From an uncultured Blautia sp. (GTDB taxonomy: Bacteria > Bacillota > Clostridia > Lachnospirales > Lachnospiraceae), in the NCBI GenBank assembly GCA_900551715.1, contig URXG01000020.1, positions 1 to 36,276 of the forward strand: a stretch of 36,276 bases of DNA, written 5' to 3'. Below, in pieces: positions 7,962 to 16,157 of this stretch. A program made the translations under genes and the position numbers. The notes under the pieces are model-generated. The model was given only the letters and a program-made list of their open reading frames with translations. It had not been told where the DNA came from and ran no database searches. Position 1 is the first letter of the stretch, and each line of letters opens with the position of its first letter.

Positions 7962-8002
7962 GTTTTTTACTATTTTTATCCATAGTAAATCCTGTGGGAG
8001 TT
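7947..8002 (-). terminator. Rho-independent terminator of the Big_2 secreted protein gene
   Basis: On the minus strand, stem AACTCCCAC / GTGGGAGTT (7994-8002 with 7953-7961) has an A/T-rich internal hairpin and is followed by TTTTTTG. It lies 12 nt after the stop codon of the 799-aa protein gene. Confidence 0.85.
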
Positions 8003-8014
8003 GTGGTTTCTGGT

Positions 8015-10414
8015 TTATTTTACTGTAACAGTTACTCTGGCTTCCTTGCTGCCGGACCGGACTTTAATGACAGCGGTTCCCTTCTTTCTGGCTATAATTG
8101 TACCAGTGTTATCTACTGTTGCGATATTTTTGTCAGAAGAACTGTAAACTATTTTCTGTCTGCCTGATACTGGAAGTCTTATTGTAGTAAAGGTACTTTT
8201 TCTTCCTGGTCTCAAAGTGATCTCTTCCGGATATGTACGCCATGAATTTTTTTGAAGCAGATGAATCGCTGATGTTTTTACATAATCTTTCTGTACTACT
8301 ACTGCAAACTGAAAGGTAAATCCGCTTTGGAAACGGAAGGTGATCACTGATTTGCCCGGTGTTTTGCCAACCACTTTCCCATTACGAAATACGGATGCCA
8401 CTTTCGGTCTGCTGCTGGTCCAGGATACCAGTTTATCATTCATGGAAAGTGCTTTTATGTTTATTTTGACAGCGTAATTTTGTTTCAGTGGAACTCTGGT
8501 ATTGGATGGGATCTGATACCAGACTTCGGCAGGTATTATCTTTACTGGAATGTCTTTTGCATAAGCACCGTCACAGGATATTTTTATTTTGTAGGTTCCT
8601 GATGGCAAACCATAGTTCTCTACTTTCTGATAACTGCCATTTGCTTTTCTTTTGTAAGTTTTTGTTTCCATATGTCCCCATTGCAGATCTTTCAGCTCTC
8701 TTTTTATGGTTTCTTTTCCATATGTTACATAGGCTGTAAAACTGCGGAGTAAAAATATATCTGCCTCTTCTCGTAAAATCATACTCTTAGGGACTACATT
8801 CTCCAGCCTCAGTGCTGTGGCTTTCGTAAAATTCCGAATCTTTATCTGCTTTTTGGTTCCATAATCATCATTCTTACTTCTGAAACCAATGATATAAGTT
8901 TTTCCTTTTTTCAGGTAATATTCTGCCATCTGGGAACTGGAATAATCATTAATCCTGGCCTCGCTGCCTGTTGCTCTGCCATCTTTGTCAATTTCATACA
9001 GCCTGCTTACTTCCAAACTTTCATCCATGTTCCAGTCTGTATAATACCAGCCGTTTCTTTCCGGCTTCAGAAAATACCAGTTATAAAAGTAACTTCCTGC
9101 TCTGACTTTCTGGCTGCCTGTTTTCAGAACCGGAAGATTATCTACGGATCCCCATCTGACCTTCATTATAAAAGAGGTTTCCAGTTCTTCATCACATGTT
9201 ATTTTTATCTTATAAGTTCCGGAAAGAAAATCACTTATATAGTACCATCGCATTTCCTTTTTGGTTTCCTGATCAATTGCCTGGATTTTTAGCTTATGAC
9301 CATAATCATCATATGCAGTCTCTGGTGCAATTGGAATCTGCCTCTTCTTTCCATTATCGTAACTGATTTCCAGCTTTCCCGGAAAATACTTACTGCAATT
9401 CTTTTCATTCAGATCCAGATCCATGTTTAACATTTTTCTGTCTGCCAGAAAACGCATTCCTGTCACCTTCGGCAGAACCGGAGTTGGTGTTGGTGTCGCT
9501 GTAGGCATAACCGTTGGTTCTTCTACCTGTATGGCACTCTCTTCAATAGTTATGTCAAATTCATTGGATGATGCACCCTGGGGACCCACAAATCCCACAC
9601 AGTAAGTAACATCTTTCTCCAGAGAATAGGTATATACTTTTGAAGAATCCCTGACTACTTCTACTTTCGTAGCTTGTATATTTTTGTAATTATCACCATT
9701 TGCACTGGCCTGATACACGAAATTATCAAAAACCGGTCCGATTGTATATTTCTTTGTTTCCGGTGCTGTAAAGAAATACCATTTTGTTTTGTACTTTGGG
9801 CTGATTACTGTATTCTGCCCCAGTTTAAGAACCGGAAGATCTTTCGCCATTCCAACTTCTATTTCATAAGAAAGTTCTTCTGGCAGCTTTTCTCCATTGC
9901 AGGTAAAAAGCACTTTATATCGTCCGGTCTCAAGTATGCATTCAGAATCCTGCTGCTGTCCATCTTTCTCGAAATAATAGCCAAACTGATTTCCACAGGT
10001 ATCTTTTGTCTGATATCCACTGTCAAAAGTAACACTTCCTGTATCCCCATTGTCGTACTGTACATTTAATACCGTATTTTCCACAGATACATCTTCCAGA
10101 TATACAACAAAAGATTTCTGTGCATTCTCAGAATCTACGCTTATCCCGGTTACAGATGGAGTCTGATTATCTGTATCTGAAAAATCATCCGGATTTTCTG
10201 TAGTATTCTCTTTTTCCTGTTCTGGCTGCCCCTGTAAATCACTGGTCTGATCCGGCACTTCTGTAATCAGAGAATTCCCTTCCTGATCCACGTCGCTTCC
10301 TGTCTGTTCTGCCTCTATAAAAACTTCCTGGGGTTCTGAAGCCATGGCAGTCATATTTATACTGGTAATTCCCAGAACAGCCGCAATAAATAATGCTACA
10401 CACTTCTTCCTCAT
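8015..10414 (-). CDS. Secreted multidomain protein with C-terminal Big_2 domains
   Basis: A 799-aa exported protein of unknown function. The signal peptide is at about residues 1-26 (cleavage near AMA-SEP). An acidic, Gln/Thr-rich linker follows to about residue 85. Three related beta-rich blocks start near residues 90, 317 and 545. Each carries a motif like 'SGTYKIKITCDEE' or 'TGRYKVLFTCNGE', and the first two continue into 'DLPVLKxGxxxV...WYFxxPE' followed by a PPC-like sandwich. Two Big_2 (bacterial Ig-like) domains occupy about 640-720 and 725-799 (VSWTSSRPKVASV.. and VYSSSDKNIATVDNTGTIIARKKGTAVIKV). There is no LPXTG motif or membrane anchor. ATG at 10414 has AGAGGG upstream, and a terminator follows the stop. 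It is probably a surface or extracellular binding or adhesion protein, but no ligand can be named. Confidence 0.85.
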   Translation of the reverse strand: MRKKCVALFIAAVLGITSINMTAMASEPQEVFIEAEQTGSDVDQEGNSLITEVPDQTSDLQGQPEQEKENTTENPDDFSDTDNQTPSVTGISVDSENAQKSFVVYLEDVSVENTVLNVQYDNGDTGSVTFDSGYQTKDTCGNQFGYYFEKDGQQQDSECILETGRYKVLFTCNGEKLPEELSYEIEVGMAKDLPVLKLGQNTVISPKYKTKWYFFTAPETKKYTIGPVFDNFVYQASANGDNYKNIQATKVEVVRDSSKVYTYSLEKDVTYCVGFVGPQGASSNEFDITIEESAIQVEEPTVMPTATPTPTPVLPKVTGMRFLADRKMLNMDLDLNEKNCSKYFPGKLEISYDNGKKRQIPIAPETAYDDYGHKLKIQAIDQETKKEMRWYYISDFLSGTYKIKITCDEELETSFIMKVRWGSVDNLPVLKTGSQKVRAGSYFYNWYFLKPERNGWYYTDWNMDESLEVSRLYEIDKDGRATGSEARINDYSSSQMAEYYLKKGKTYIIGFRSKNDDYGTKKQIKIRNFTKATALRLENVVPKSMILREEADIFLLRSFTAYVTYGKETIKRELKDLQWGHMETKTYKRKANGSYQKVENYGLPSGTYKIKISCDGAYAKDIPVKIIPAEVWYQIPSNTRVPLKQNYAVKINIKALSMNDKLVSWTSSRPKVASVFRNGKVVGKTPGKSVITFRFQSGFTFQFAVVVQKDYVKTSAIHLLQKNSWRTYPEEITLRPGRKSTFTTIRLPVSGRQKIVYSSSDKNIATVDNTGTIIARKKGTAVIKVRSGSKEARVTVTVK

Positions 10415-10448
10415 ATTTTATCCCTCTTCGCTATCTTATTAACAGGTT

Positions 10449-10997
10449 TCAGGGAATCTCTATCTCCACATGTTCATATCTCAATTCCAGTGGGGTACGG
10501 GACCAGACAGCTCCACTGTAACCTTCTTCCATTTCCAGCATAATATAGCTGCCCTTGTCCATGGGAATAGTACGGAGATCTCTTGCCAGTCCCTCACCGG
10601 TCCACTTGATATAAGCCTCCCGAAGAACCCACTGGGCAAAAAAAGCCTTCTCCGGTTCGTCACTTTCCAGAATTTCACGCACCATGTCTGACGGAACCAT
10701 CCTCTGTACCAGCCGTTCGTAATTTACTTTCCGGTGTTCCTGAATATCAATTCCTACTTCCTGTCCTGCGATCACACACATGACATATTTGCCGGAATGA
10801 CTGATGTTGTAGTGGATCCTGGGCTGGAGAGTAAGAAAAGGTTTGCCATGCTCCCCCTTGGCTCTGGGTTCAAAAGCCAGCTTCAGCCCAAATTCTTTAT
10901 AAAGACCTGCTGCAAGAAGTTTCTCTGCTGCCATGTGCTCCATATTTTTGTGCACATATTTTTCCGGTATCTCTGTGTAATAAACAACCGCCTTCAT
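10449..10997 (-). CDS. 4'-phosphopantetheinyl transferase, Sfp type
   Basis: A 182-aa enzyme that transfers 4'-phosphopantetheine from CoA to a carrier-protein serine. Visible motifs are HYNISHSG (residues 62-69), the Mg-binding VGIDIQ (81-86) and the WVLREAYIKWTG signature (123-134, containing the W-x3-EA-x-K element). The size is smaller than Sfp (about 224 aa) but larger than AcpS. The start at 10997 overlaps the helicase stop by 4 nt, with AGGAGG 7 nt upstream, so the two are translationally coupled. acpP lies about 3.5 kb upstream on the same strand and is a plausible but unproven substrate. No polyketide or non-ribosomal peptide cluster is visible in the window. Confidence 0.9.
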   Translation of the reverse strand: MKAVVYYTEIPEKYVHKNMEHMAAEKLLAAGLYKEFGLKLAFEPRAKGEHGKPFLTLQPRIHYNISHSGKYVMCVIAGQEVGIDIQEHRKVNYERLVQRMVPSDMVREILESDEPEKAFFAQWVLREAYIKWTGEGLARDLRTIPMDKGSYIMLEMEEGYSGAVWSRTPLELRYEHVEIEIP

Positions 10998-12820
10998 ATT
11001 CCTGCCTCCTTTAAGAACCGGGAAGGTTCTCGTTTCTTCTCATATTGCTGTCTTACGTAACATAAGGTAAGCTGCTTTCTGGCTCTTGTCATGCCCACAT
11101 AAAAAAGTCTCCGTTCTTCTTCTATTGCCGGCTCCAGAACTGCCTTTCTGTATGGCATACTGCCCTCATTTACATTCAGAATATATACCTTGTCAAACTC
11201 CAGCCCCTTTACACCATGAAGGGTGGACAGCAGTACGCCCTCTCTTTCTTGTTCCTGTTTTCTGGCCTGCTCTTCCAACTTTCTGCTATATTCTTCTATG
11301 TAATTTTCCCATTGTTCCAGACTGTCCATACCTCTGGTACTTTCTGTCAGTCTGTCCAGAATTTCGCTTAACTCTTCTGGCTTTATTTTACGATATTCTG
11401 CATATTCATGCAAGTATTCTTCATATCCCATGCCCTTCCGGATAAAATTAACGGCAGCATAAGGGGAAAGTCCTTTCAGGATTTTCAGATGGGTTTCCAG
11501 CGTAGTGATACGGTCACACATCCAGTCTTTGTCCTTATAATATTCTTTCAGTGCTTCAAAAGAAATATCTGTCATAGGCAAAGCATCCCTGGAAATATAA
11601 CGGTTAGGACGGTTCATGATCTCCAGAAAATTCCGTCGGCTTCTGTCTCCCTTGGCCATATGCATATAGGCAAGAAGGTTCCGACAGATCCAGTGATGAA
11701 AAAGATTGGGTAGTTTCTCTTTCATATAAAATGGAACCTGACGTTCCATAAGGGCTCCTACCAGACCTTCCGCTTCCTGATTGGTCCTCAAAAGAATGGC
11801 AGTGTCTTCCAGTCTTTCTTCTTTTTCCAGGCGGTCACGTAATTCTGAAACCACCTGCATAGATTCTTCTCTGGGATTCTGGAATTCCCGCACCAGTATG
11901 GCATCTCCCTGAGGATTGGGCGTGGAAAGTTTTTTGGAAAAACGCTTTTTGTTTACACTGATAACTTTCATTGCGGAAGAAAGAATCCTGCTGCTGCACC
12001 GATAATTCACATCCAGAAGTACCGTCTCTGCCTCCGGATAATCTCTGGTAAAATTCAGCATGATCTCCGGTCTGGCTCCCCGGAAATGATAAATAGACTG
12101 ATCATCGTCCCCTACAATAAAAAGATTGTTCCGGGGCAGGGCAAGCATTCGTACAATATCGTACTGTAGCTGATTGATATCCTGAAACTCATCTACCAGG
12201 ATATATTGAAATTTATTCTGCCATGCAGCCAGAATGTCTTTCCGCTTGTCAAAAAGTTCATAGCAGTACAGCAGCATATCGTCAAAATCCAGTTTTCTTT
12301 TTTCCTGACATATCTGACGGTATCCCTGATAAATCTGGCGAAAAACTTCATCTGGGCAGCAGGACGAATAATAATGTTCCAGAGAAATCCGATTCCCTTT
12401 TACCACACTGATCTCCTTGGCAATTTCTTCTGTAAAATCACCCTCTTCTGCCAGTTCTCCTCCATAATTCAGAGTAAGCTCTTTCAGGATTCCTGATTTT
12501 TCCTCTTCTGAAAGAATGTTGGCGGCAGTAAACCCGTAGGCATGTTTCAAAATTCCATAAAAGACTCCATGAAAAGTTCCAAAAGTCACAGGTGTATACT
12601 GTTGTTCTGTAAATGTAAGAAAACGTTCTTTCATTTCTTTGGCTGCTGCCCTGGAAAAAGTCACAACAAGAACAGAGGAAGGCGGTATCTTCCCCTCACT
12701 GATCATATATGCAGTTCTTTCTACTATTACGGAGGTTTTCCCCGAACCGGGGCCTGCCAGAACCATCATAGGTCCTGACAGGTGAGCGATTGCTCTTTTT
12801 TGAGATGGATTACGTTTCAT
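10994..12820 (-). CDS. UvrD/PcrA-like superfamily 1 DNA helicase
   Basis: A 608-aa 3'-5' helicase of the UvrD/Rep/PcrA family. In order: a Q-motif-like NPSQKRAI, Walker A AGPGSGKT (22-29), motif II VDEFQDIN, motif III GDDDQSIYHFRGA, motif IV NYRCSSRILS, motif V LLSTLHGVKGLEFDKVYI and motif VI RRLFYVGMTRARK. At 608 aa it is shorter than PcrA (about 720-740 aa) and lacks the usual C-terminal tail, so it is a UvrD paralogue rather than certainly PcrA. The ATG at 12820 has no clear Shine-Dalgarno. It is only 16 nt after the gltX stop, suggesting coupling or readthrough from gltX. It overlaps the phosphopantetheinyl transferase gene. Confidence 0.93.
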   Translation of the reverse strand: MKRNPSQKRAIAHLSGPMMVLAGPGSGKTSVIVERTAYMISEGKIPPSSVLVVTFSRAAAKEMKERFLTFTEQQYTPVTFGTFHGVFYGILKHAYGFTAANILSEEEKSGILKELTLNYGGELAEEGDFTEEIAKEISVVKGNRISLEHYYSSCCPDEVFRQIYQGYRQICQEKRKLDFDDMLLYCYELFDKRKDILAAWQNKFQYILVDEFQDINQLQYDIVRMLALPRNNLFIVGDDDQSIYHFRGARPEIMLNFTRDYPEAETVLLDVNYRCSSRILSSAMKVISVNKKRFSKKLSTPNPQGDAILVREFQNPREESMQVVSELRDRLEKEERLEDTAILLRTNQEAEGLVGALMERQVPFYMKEKLPNLFHHWICRNLLAYMHMAKGDRSRRNFLEIMNRPNRYISRDALPMTDISFEALKEYYKDKDWMCDRITTLETHLKILKGLSPYAAVNFIRKGMGYEEYLHEYAEYRKIKPEELSEILDRLTESTRGMDSLEQWENYIEEYSRKLEEQARKQEQEREGVLLSTLHGVKGLEFDKVYILNVNEGSMPYRKAVLEPAIEEERRLFYVGMTRARKQLTLCYVRQQYEKKREPSRFLKEAGI

Positions 12821-12836
12821 ATTGTTTAATCTCAGA

Positions 12837-14285
12837 TCAGCTGAGCTTTTCGATAGCTGCTTTTACACGCTTGATAGTCTCTTCTTTACCGATGATCTCC
12901 ATGATCTCAGTTGCACCTGCCGGTGTCATCTGTTTACCGGAAACAGCTGTACGGAGAGGCCACATAACATAACCGTTCTTGTAACCTTTTTCTTTTACGA
13001 ATGCACTTAAAGATGCAAACAACGGATCATTGGTGTAATCTTCCTGAGCTTCCAGTACAGGAAGTACTTCTTTCAGTACTGCAAGTGATGTTTCTTCGTT
13101 TGTTTTCATTTTCTTGTGGCAGTACATTGCAGAATCATATTCCGGAACTTCTTCGAAGAAATCAATCAGTGCAGGAATGTCCGGGAAGGTCTCAATTCTG
13201 GTCTGAACCATACCTGCAATCTTGTGGAAATCGTATTCTTTCTTAAGGACCTGTTTCATATATGGAAGTGCTCTCTCATAGAAAGCTTCCGGATCCATTT
13301 TCTTGATGTATTCGCCATTCATCCAGCGAAGTTTGGTGATATCAAATACAGCCGGAGATTTGCTGATATGATGATAATCAAATGCCTTAACAAGCTCCGG
13401 AAGAGAAAAAATCTCACAGTTGTCCTGCGGGCTCCATCCCAGAAGTGCTACGAAGTTTACTACAGCTTCTGTAACAAATCCCTGATTGATCAGATCTTCG
13501 TAAGAAGAATGTCCGGAACGCTTGGACAGCTTCTGGTGCTCTTCATTGGTGATCAGTGGACAGTGAACATAAGTAGGAATTTCCCAGCCAAATGCTTCGT
13601 AGATACGGTTATATTTCGGTGCTGAAGAAAGATACTCGTTTCCTCTGACTACATGAGTGATTCCCATAAGATGATCATCTACTACGTTTGCGAAGTTATA
13701 TGTGGGATATCCGTCAGATTTGATCAGGATCAGGTCTTCCATTTCTTCGTTATTTACAGTGATATCTCCGTAAATAACATCATGGAAGGTAGTGGTTCCT
13801 TCTGTCGGCATATTGAAACGGATAACGTGCGGCTCTCCTGCTGCCAGGCGTTTCTCTACTTCTTCTTTGGAAAGATGCAGACATCTCTTATCATAAATTG
13901 AGATCTCTTTGCCAGCTACCACACGTTTCATGGATTCCAGTTCTTCCTGTCCGCAGAAGCAATAATAAGCATCTCCCTGCTCAATCAGCTGTTTGGCATA
14001 TTTCAGGTACAGACCGGAAGCCTGTCTCTCACTCTGTACATATGGACCTACTCCACCGTCTTTGTCTGGTCCTTCATCATGAATAAGTCCTGTTTTTTCC
14101 ATGGTACGGTAAATAATATCTACGGCACCTTCCATGTAACGTTCCTGGTCTGTATCTTCGATTCTCAGGATAAAATCTCCGTCTTCATGCTTTGCAATCA
14201 GATAAGCATATAAGGCTGTACGCAAATTACCTACATGCATACGTCCTGTAGGACTTGGTGCAAATCTTGTTCTGATCTTAGTCAT
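12837..14285 (-). CDS. gltX: Glutamyl-tRNA synthetase
   Basis: A 482-aa class I aminoacyl-tRNA synthetase that charges tRNA-Glu. The HIGH-type motif is HVGN (residues 17-20, in FAPSPTGRMHVGNLR) and the KMSKS-type motif is KLSKR (about residue 250). I chose ATG 14285 over the longer frame to 14402. The family N-terminus TKIRTRFAPSPTG starts there, GGATGGAG lies just upstream, and the extension crosses the promoter and leader. Many Clostridia use a non-discriminating GluRS with GatCAB, but specificity cannot be read from this sequence. The helicase and phosphopantetheinyl transferase genes follow closely downstream. Confidence 0.97.
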   Translation of the reverse strand: MTKIRTRFAPSPTGRMHVGNLRTALYAYLIAKHEDGDFILRIEDTDQERYMEGAVDIIYRTMEKTGLIHDEGPDKDGGVGPYVQSERQASGLYLKYAKQLIEQGDAYYCFCGQEELESMKRVVAGKEISIYDKRCLHLSKEEVEKRLAAGEPHVIRFNMPTEGTTTFHDVIYGDITVNNEEMEDLILIKSDGYPTYNFANVVDDHLMGITHVVRGNEYLSSAPKYNRIYEAFGWEIPTYVHCPLITNEEHQKLSKRSGHSSYEDLINQGFVTEAVVNFVALLGWSPQDNCEIFSLPELVKAFDYHHISKSPAVFDITKLRWMNGEYIKKMDPEAFYERALPYMKQVLKKEYDFHKIAGMVQTRIETFPDIPALIDFFEEVPEYDSAMYCHKKMKTNEETSLAVLKEVLPVLEAQEDYTNDPLFASLSAFVKEKGYKNGYVMWPLRTAVSGKQMTPAGATEIMEIIGKEETIKRVKAAIEKLS

Positions 14286-14313
14286 TTTTCTCCATCCTTT
14301 CAATTTATAAACT

Positions 14314-14356
14314 GTCAGATCCTGCATCCACTTATGAAAAATATGTGGAGTCTGAC
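14314..14356 (-). other. Leader hairpin upstream of gltX
   Basis: Nested inverted repeats, GTCAGA/TCTGAC outside and CCAC/GTGG inside, lie in the roughly 80-nt gltX leader. No T-tract follows, and no T-box specifier or GGTGG-type element is visible. It may only be a structured 5' UTR. Confidence 0.4.
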
Positions 14357-14373
14357 TTTTTAGCTTTTGTATC

Positions 14374-14402
14374 ATTATAACCAAAAATATTCCCTGAGAC
14401 AA
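14374..14402 (-). promoter_or_regulatory. Sigma-A promoter for gltX
   Basis: On the minus strand, -35 TTGTCT (14397-14402), a 17-bp spacer and -10 TATAAT (14374-14379). The -35 lies inside the terminator hairpin of acpP, so the two signals share DNA. Confidence 0.7.
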
Positions 14403-14416
14403 GTCTGCCTCAGGGA
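14380..14416 (-). terminator. Rho-independent terminator of acpP
   Basis: On the minus strand, stem TCCCTGAG / CTCAGGGA (14409-14416 with 14391-14398) is followed by ATATTTTTGG. It lies about 50 nt after the acpP stop and overlaps the gltX promoter. Confidence 0.75.
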
Positions 14417-14435
14417 GTTTTGGTCAGATTATTTA

Positions 14436-14462
14436 GTTACTGTTCACTCCGTTCACAGTAAC
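14436..14462. repeat. 27-nt palindromic repeat, copy B
   Basis: Identical 8-nt arms to the copy at 417-443 (GTTACTGT / ACAGTAAC), with a spacer that starts TCA and ends TTC in both copies. This copy begins 5 nt after the acpP stop codon, ahead of the terminator. Confidence 0.75.
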
Positions 14463-14467
14463 ATTAT

Positions 14468-14701
14468 TTATGCTTCAATTCCTCTGCCTCTGAGATATTC
14501 GATCACATCTCCTACTGTTGCCAGATCGGTAAGTTCTTCGGCAGGTATCTCTATATTGTATTCATCCTCCAGAGCCATAACCAGCTCAAACAGATCCAGG
14601 GAATCAGCTCCCAGGTCGTCCTTAAAAGAGGTATCTGCTGTAATTTCGTTCTCATCGCAGCTTAACTGTTCTGCGATCATTTTTCTCATTTCTTCTAACA
14701 T
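14468..14701 (-). CDS. acpP: Acyl carrier protein
   Basis: A 77-aa acidic helical carrier of fatty-acyl intermediates. The phosphopantetheine attachment site is Ser34 in GADSLDLFELVMALE, and FKDDLGADSLD and the AEELTDLATVGDVIEYL C-terminus are typical. The start at 14701 is chosen over the in-frame ATG at 14725 because AAAGGAG lies 8 nt upstream and the family begins near MLEEMRKMIAEQL. It stands alone rather than in a fab cluster and has its own strong promoter and terminator. Confidence 0.95.
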   Translation of the reverse strand: MLEEMRKMIAEQLSCDENEITADTSFKDDLGADSLDLFELVMALEDEYNIEIPAEELTDLATVGDVIEYLRGRGIEA

Positions 14702-14764
14702 TGCGTTTTCTCCTTTATCAAGCATGTTTCGTGATACTTTGTCGTCACTTACTTTGATGTGGAA

Positions 14765-14793
14765 AGTATATATTCTGCCAAACCATTTGTCAA
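14765..14793 (-). promoter_or_regulatory. Strong sigma-A promoter for acpP
   Basis: On the minus strand, a perfect -35 TTGACA (14788-14793), a 17-bp spacer and -10 TATACT (14765-14770). The predicted leader is about 57 nt. This is one of the closest consensus matches in the window, fitting high acpP expression. Confidence 0.8.
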
Positions 14794-14809
14794 TAGATTT
14801 TGCGTTATT

Positions 14810-16015
14810 TTAGAGAAGCCTTTCCGGCTCCTGAAGTTTGATCTGTCTGGACACGCTCAATGCCAGTCCCATCTCTGCCATCAGGAAAAGAATAGATGTT
14901 CCTCCATAGCTTATAAAAGGCAGTGTAACACCTGTATTCGGCATCAGATTCACTACAACGGCAATATTAAAGACTACCTGCAGCGCAATATGGATAAAAA
15001 TGCCGGTAACCATCAGAGATCCGAACATATCCGGTGCATTCTGTGCAATAAAGAACAGTCTGTACAGAAGATATGCAAAGAGAAGAAGTACGATCACTCC
15101 TCCCACAATTCCCAGTTCTTCACATACAATAGAAAAGATCATATCGTTCTGTGCCTCAGGTACACTTCCCAGCTTCTGGATACTGTTACCCAGACCTCTT
15201 CCCAGAAATCCGCCGGAACCAATGGCATACAGTGCCTGAATCGTCTGATATCCATCACCGCCTGCATAATCCTCCGGATGAAGCCATACCAGAATACGTC
15301 TCAGACGGAAACTGGAACTGGTCTCCATAGAAGAACTCAGTATCACAACAAAGATCACAGCCAGTGCAAGGATTACTCCTGCAATGATCAGGAAAATCTT
15401 CGTGTCCGGATGTGCAACAAAAATAAGGCCTGCTGTGATACAGAAGATAATGATGGCTGTACTTAAGTTATCTGTAAATACATATGCAAAAAGAGCCAGT
15501 GCCCCGCCCATTCCAGCCAGTATCATGCAGCCTTTCAGTGTCCGTACCTGCTTGCCCATATGGACGATCATATAGGACAGACAGACGACCACCGCGATCT
15601 TGGCAATCTCAGAAGGCTGGAAGGAAAGCGGTCCCAGATTCAGCCATCTCCGGGCTCCGTTGGCGCTTCGTCCCAGAGGTGTCTTGACCAGCATCATCAG
15701 TCCTGCTGCCAGACCATATAGAATTCCTGTAAACCTGGTAAGAACATGATAATCAATCCTTGAAATGATAAGAGCCACAATAATACATACAAAACTGATA
15801 GCCGCCTGTTTCTTAAAATAGTACATATCATCCCCATAGTTCAGCTCTGCCATATAAGAACTGGTACTGTACAGCATGATAAGCCCGAAACAGGTGAGAA
15901 GGATAATAACCGCTACCAGATTATAATCATAATAGTGTACTTTTGCTCTCTTTCCGGAATTACTTTGATCCGGAGCAGGGATCAGAGGCTTTCGTTGTTG
16001 TTTTGTTTTTTCCAT
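14810..16015 (-). CDS. ftsW: FtsW/RodA/SpoVE-family peptidoglycan glycosyltransferase
   Basis: A 401-aa polytopic SEDS protein that polymerises lipid II glycan strands during division. It has about ten membrane helices. SEDS signatures seen are GARRWLNLGPLSFQPSEIAKIAVV, VPEAQNDMIFSIVCEELGIVGG and LMPNTGVTLPFISYGGTS. The N-terminal tail is basic and Gln-rich. The start ATG 16015 is chosen because the frame upstream runs through a strong promoter and only a TTG at 16060 precedes it. A GGTGA element sits 4 nt before this ATG. SpoVE is an alternative family member that cannot be excluded from sequence alone. Confidence 0.9.
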   Translation of the reverse strand: MEKTKQQRKPLIPAPDQSNSGKRAKVHYYDYNLVAVIILLTCFGLIMLYSTSSYMAELNYGDDMYYFKKQAAISFVCIIVALIISRIDYHVLTRFTGILYGLAAGLMMLVKTPLGRSANGARRWLNLGPLSFQPSEIAKIAVVVCLSYMIVHMGKQVRTLKGCMILAGMGGALALFAYVFTDNLSTAIIIFCITAGLIFVAHPDTKIFLIIAGVILALAVIFVVILSSSMETSSSFRLRRILVWLHPEDYAGGDGYQTIQALYAIGSGGFLGRGLGNSIQKLGSVPEAQNDMIFSIVCEELGIVGGVIVLLLFAYLLYRLFFIAQNAPDMFGSLMVTGIFIHIALQVVFNIAVVVNLMPNTGVTLPFISYGGTSILFLMAEMGLALSVSRQIKLQEPERLL

Positions 16016-16031
16016 GAAATCACCCATCCCG

Positions 16032-16060
16032 ATTATATCAGAATCCCCCTTTGACTGCAA
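16032..16060 (-). promoter_or_regulatory. Strong extended -10 promoter for ftsW
   Basis: On the minus strand, -35 TTGCAG (16055-16060), a 17-bp spacer ending TGA, and a perfect -10 TATAAT (16032-16037). The start codon at 16015 is so close that the leader would be only about 10-12 nt. Confidence 0.75.
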
Positions 16061-16087
16061 GAGGCGATGCCATTATGACACCGCCTC
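16061..16087. terminator. Hairpin between the heptad-repeat gene and ftsW, possible terminator
   Basis: Inverted repeat GAGGCG / CGCCTC with extra TG/CA pairs. It lies just upstream of the ftsW -35 and downstream of the heptad-repeat gene. There is no good T-tract on the minus strand, so terminator function is uncertain. Confidence 0.4.
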
Positions 16088-16157
16088 TATATTATGCTGT
16101 ATTATCATTCACATTCTTCACAGCAAGCTCTTTTATTTGATTTTTGTTTCTGTCTGA

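Noticed and set aside
14286..14390. Possible T-box riboswitch upstream of gltX
   Set aside because: The leader is only about 80 nt and lacks the T-box sequence and a terminator. Only a simple nested hairpin is seen.
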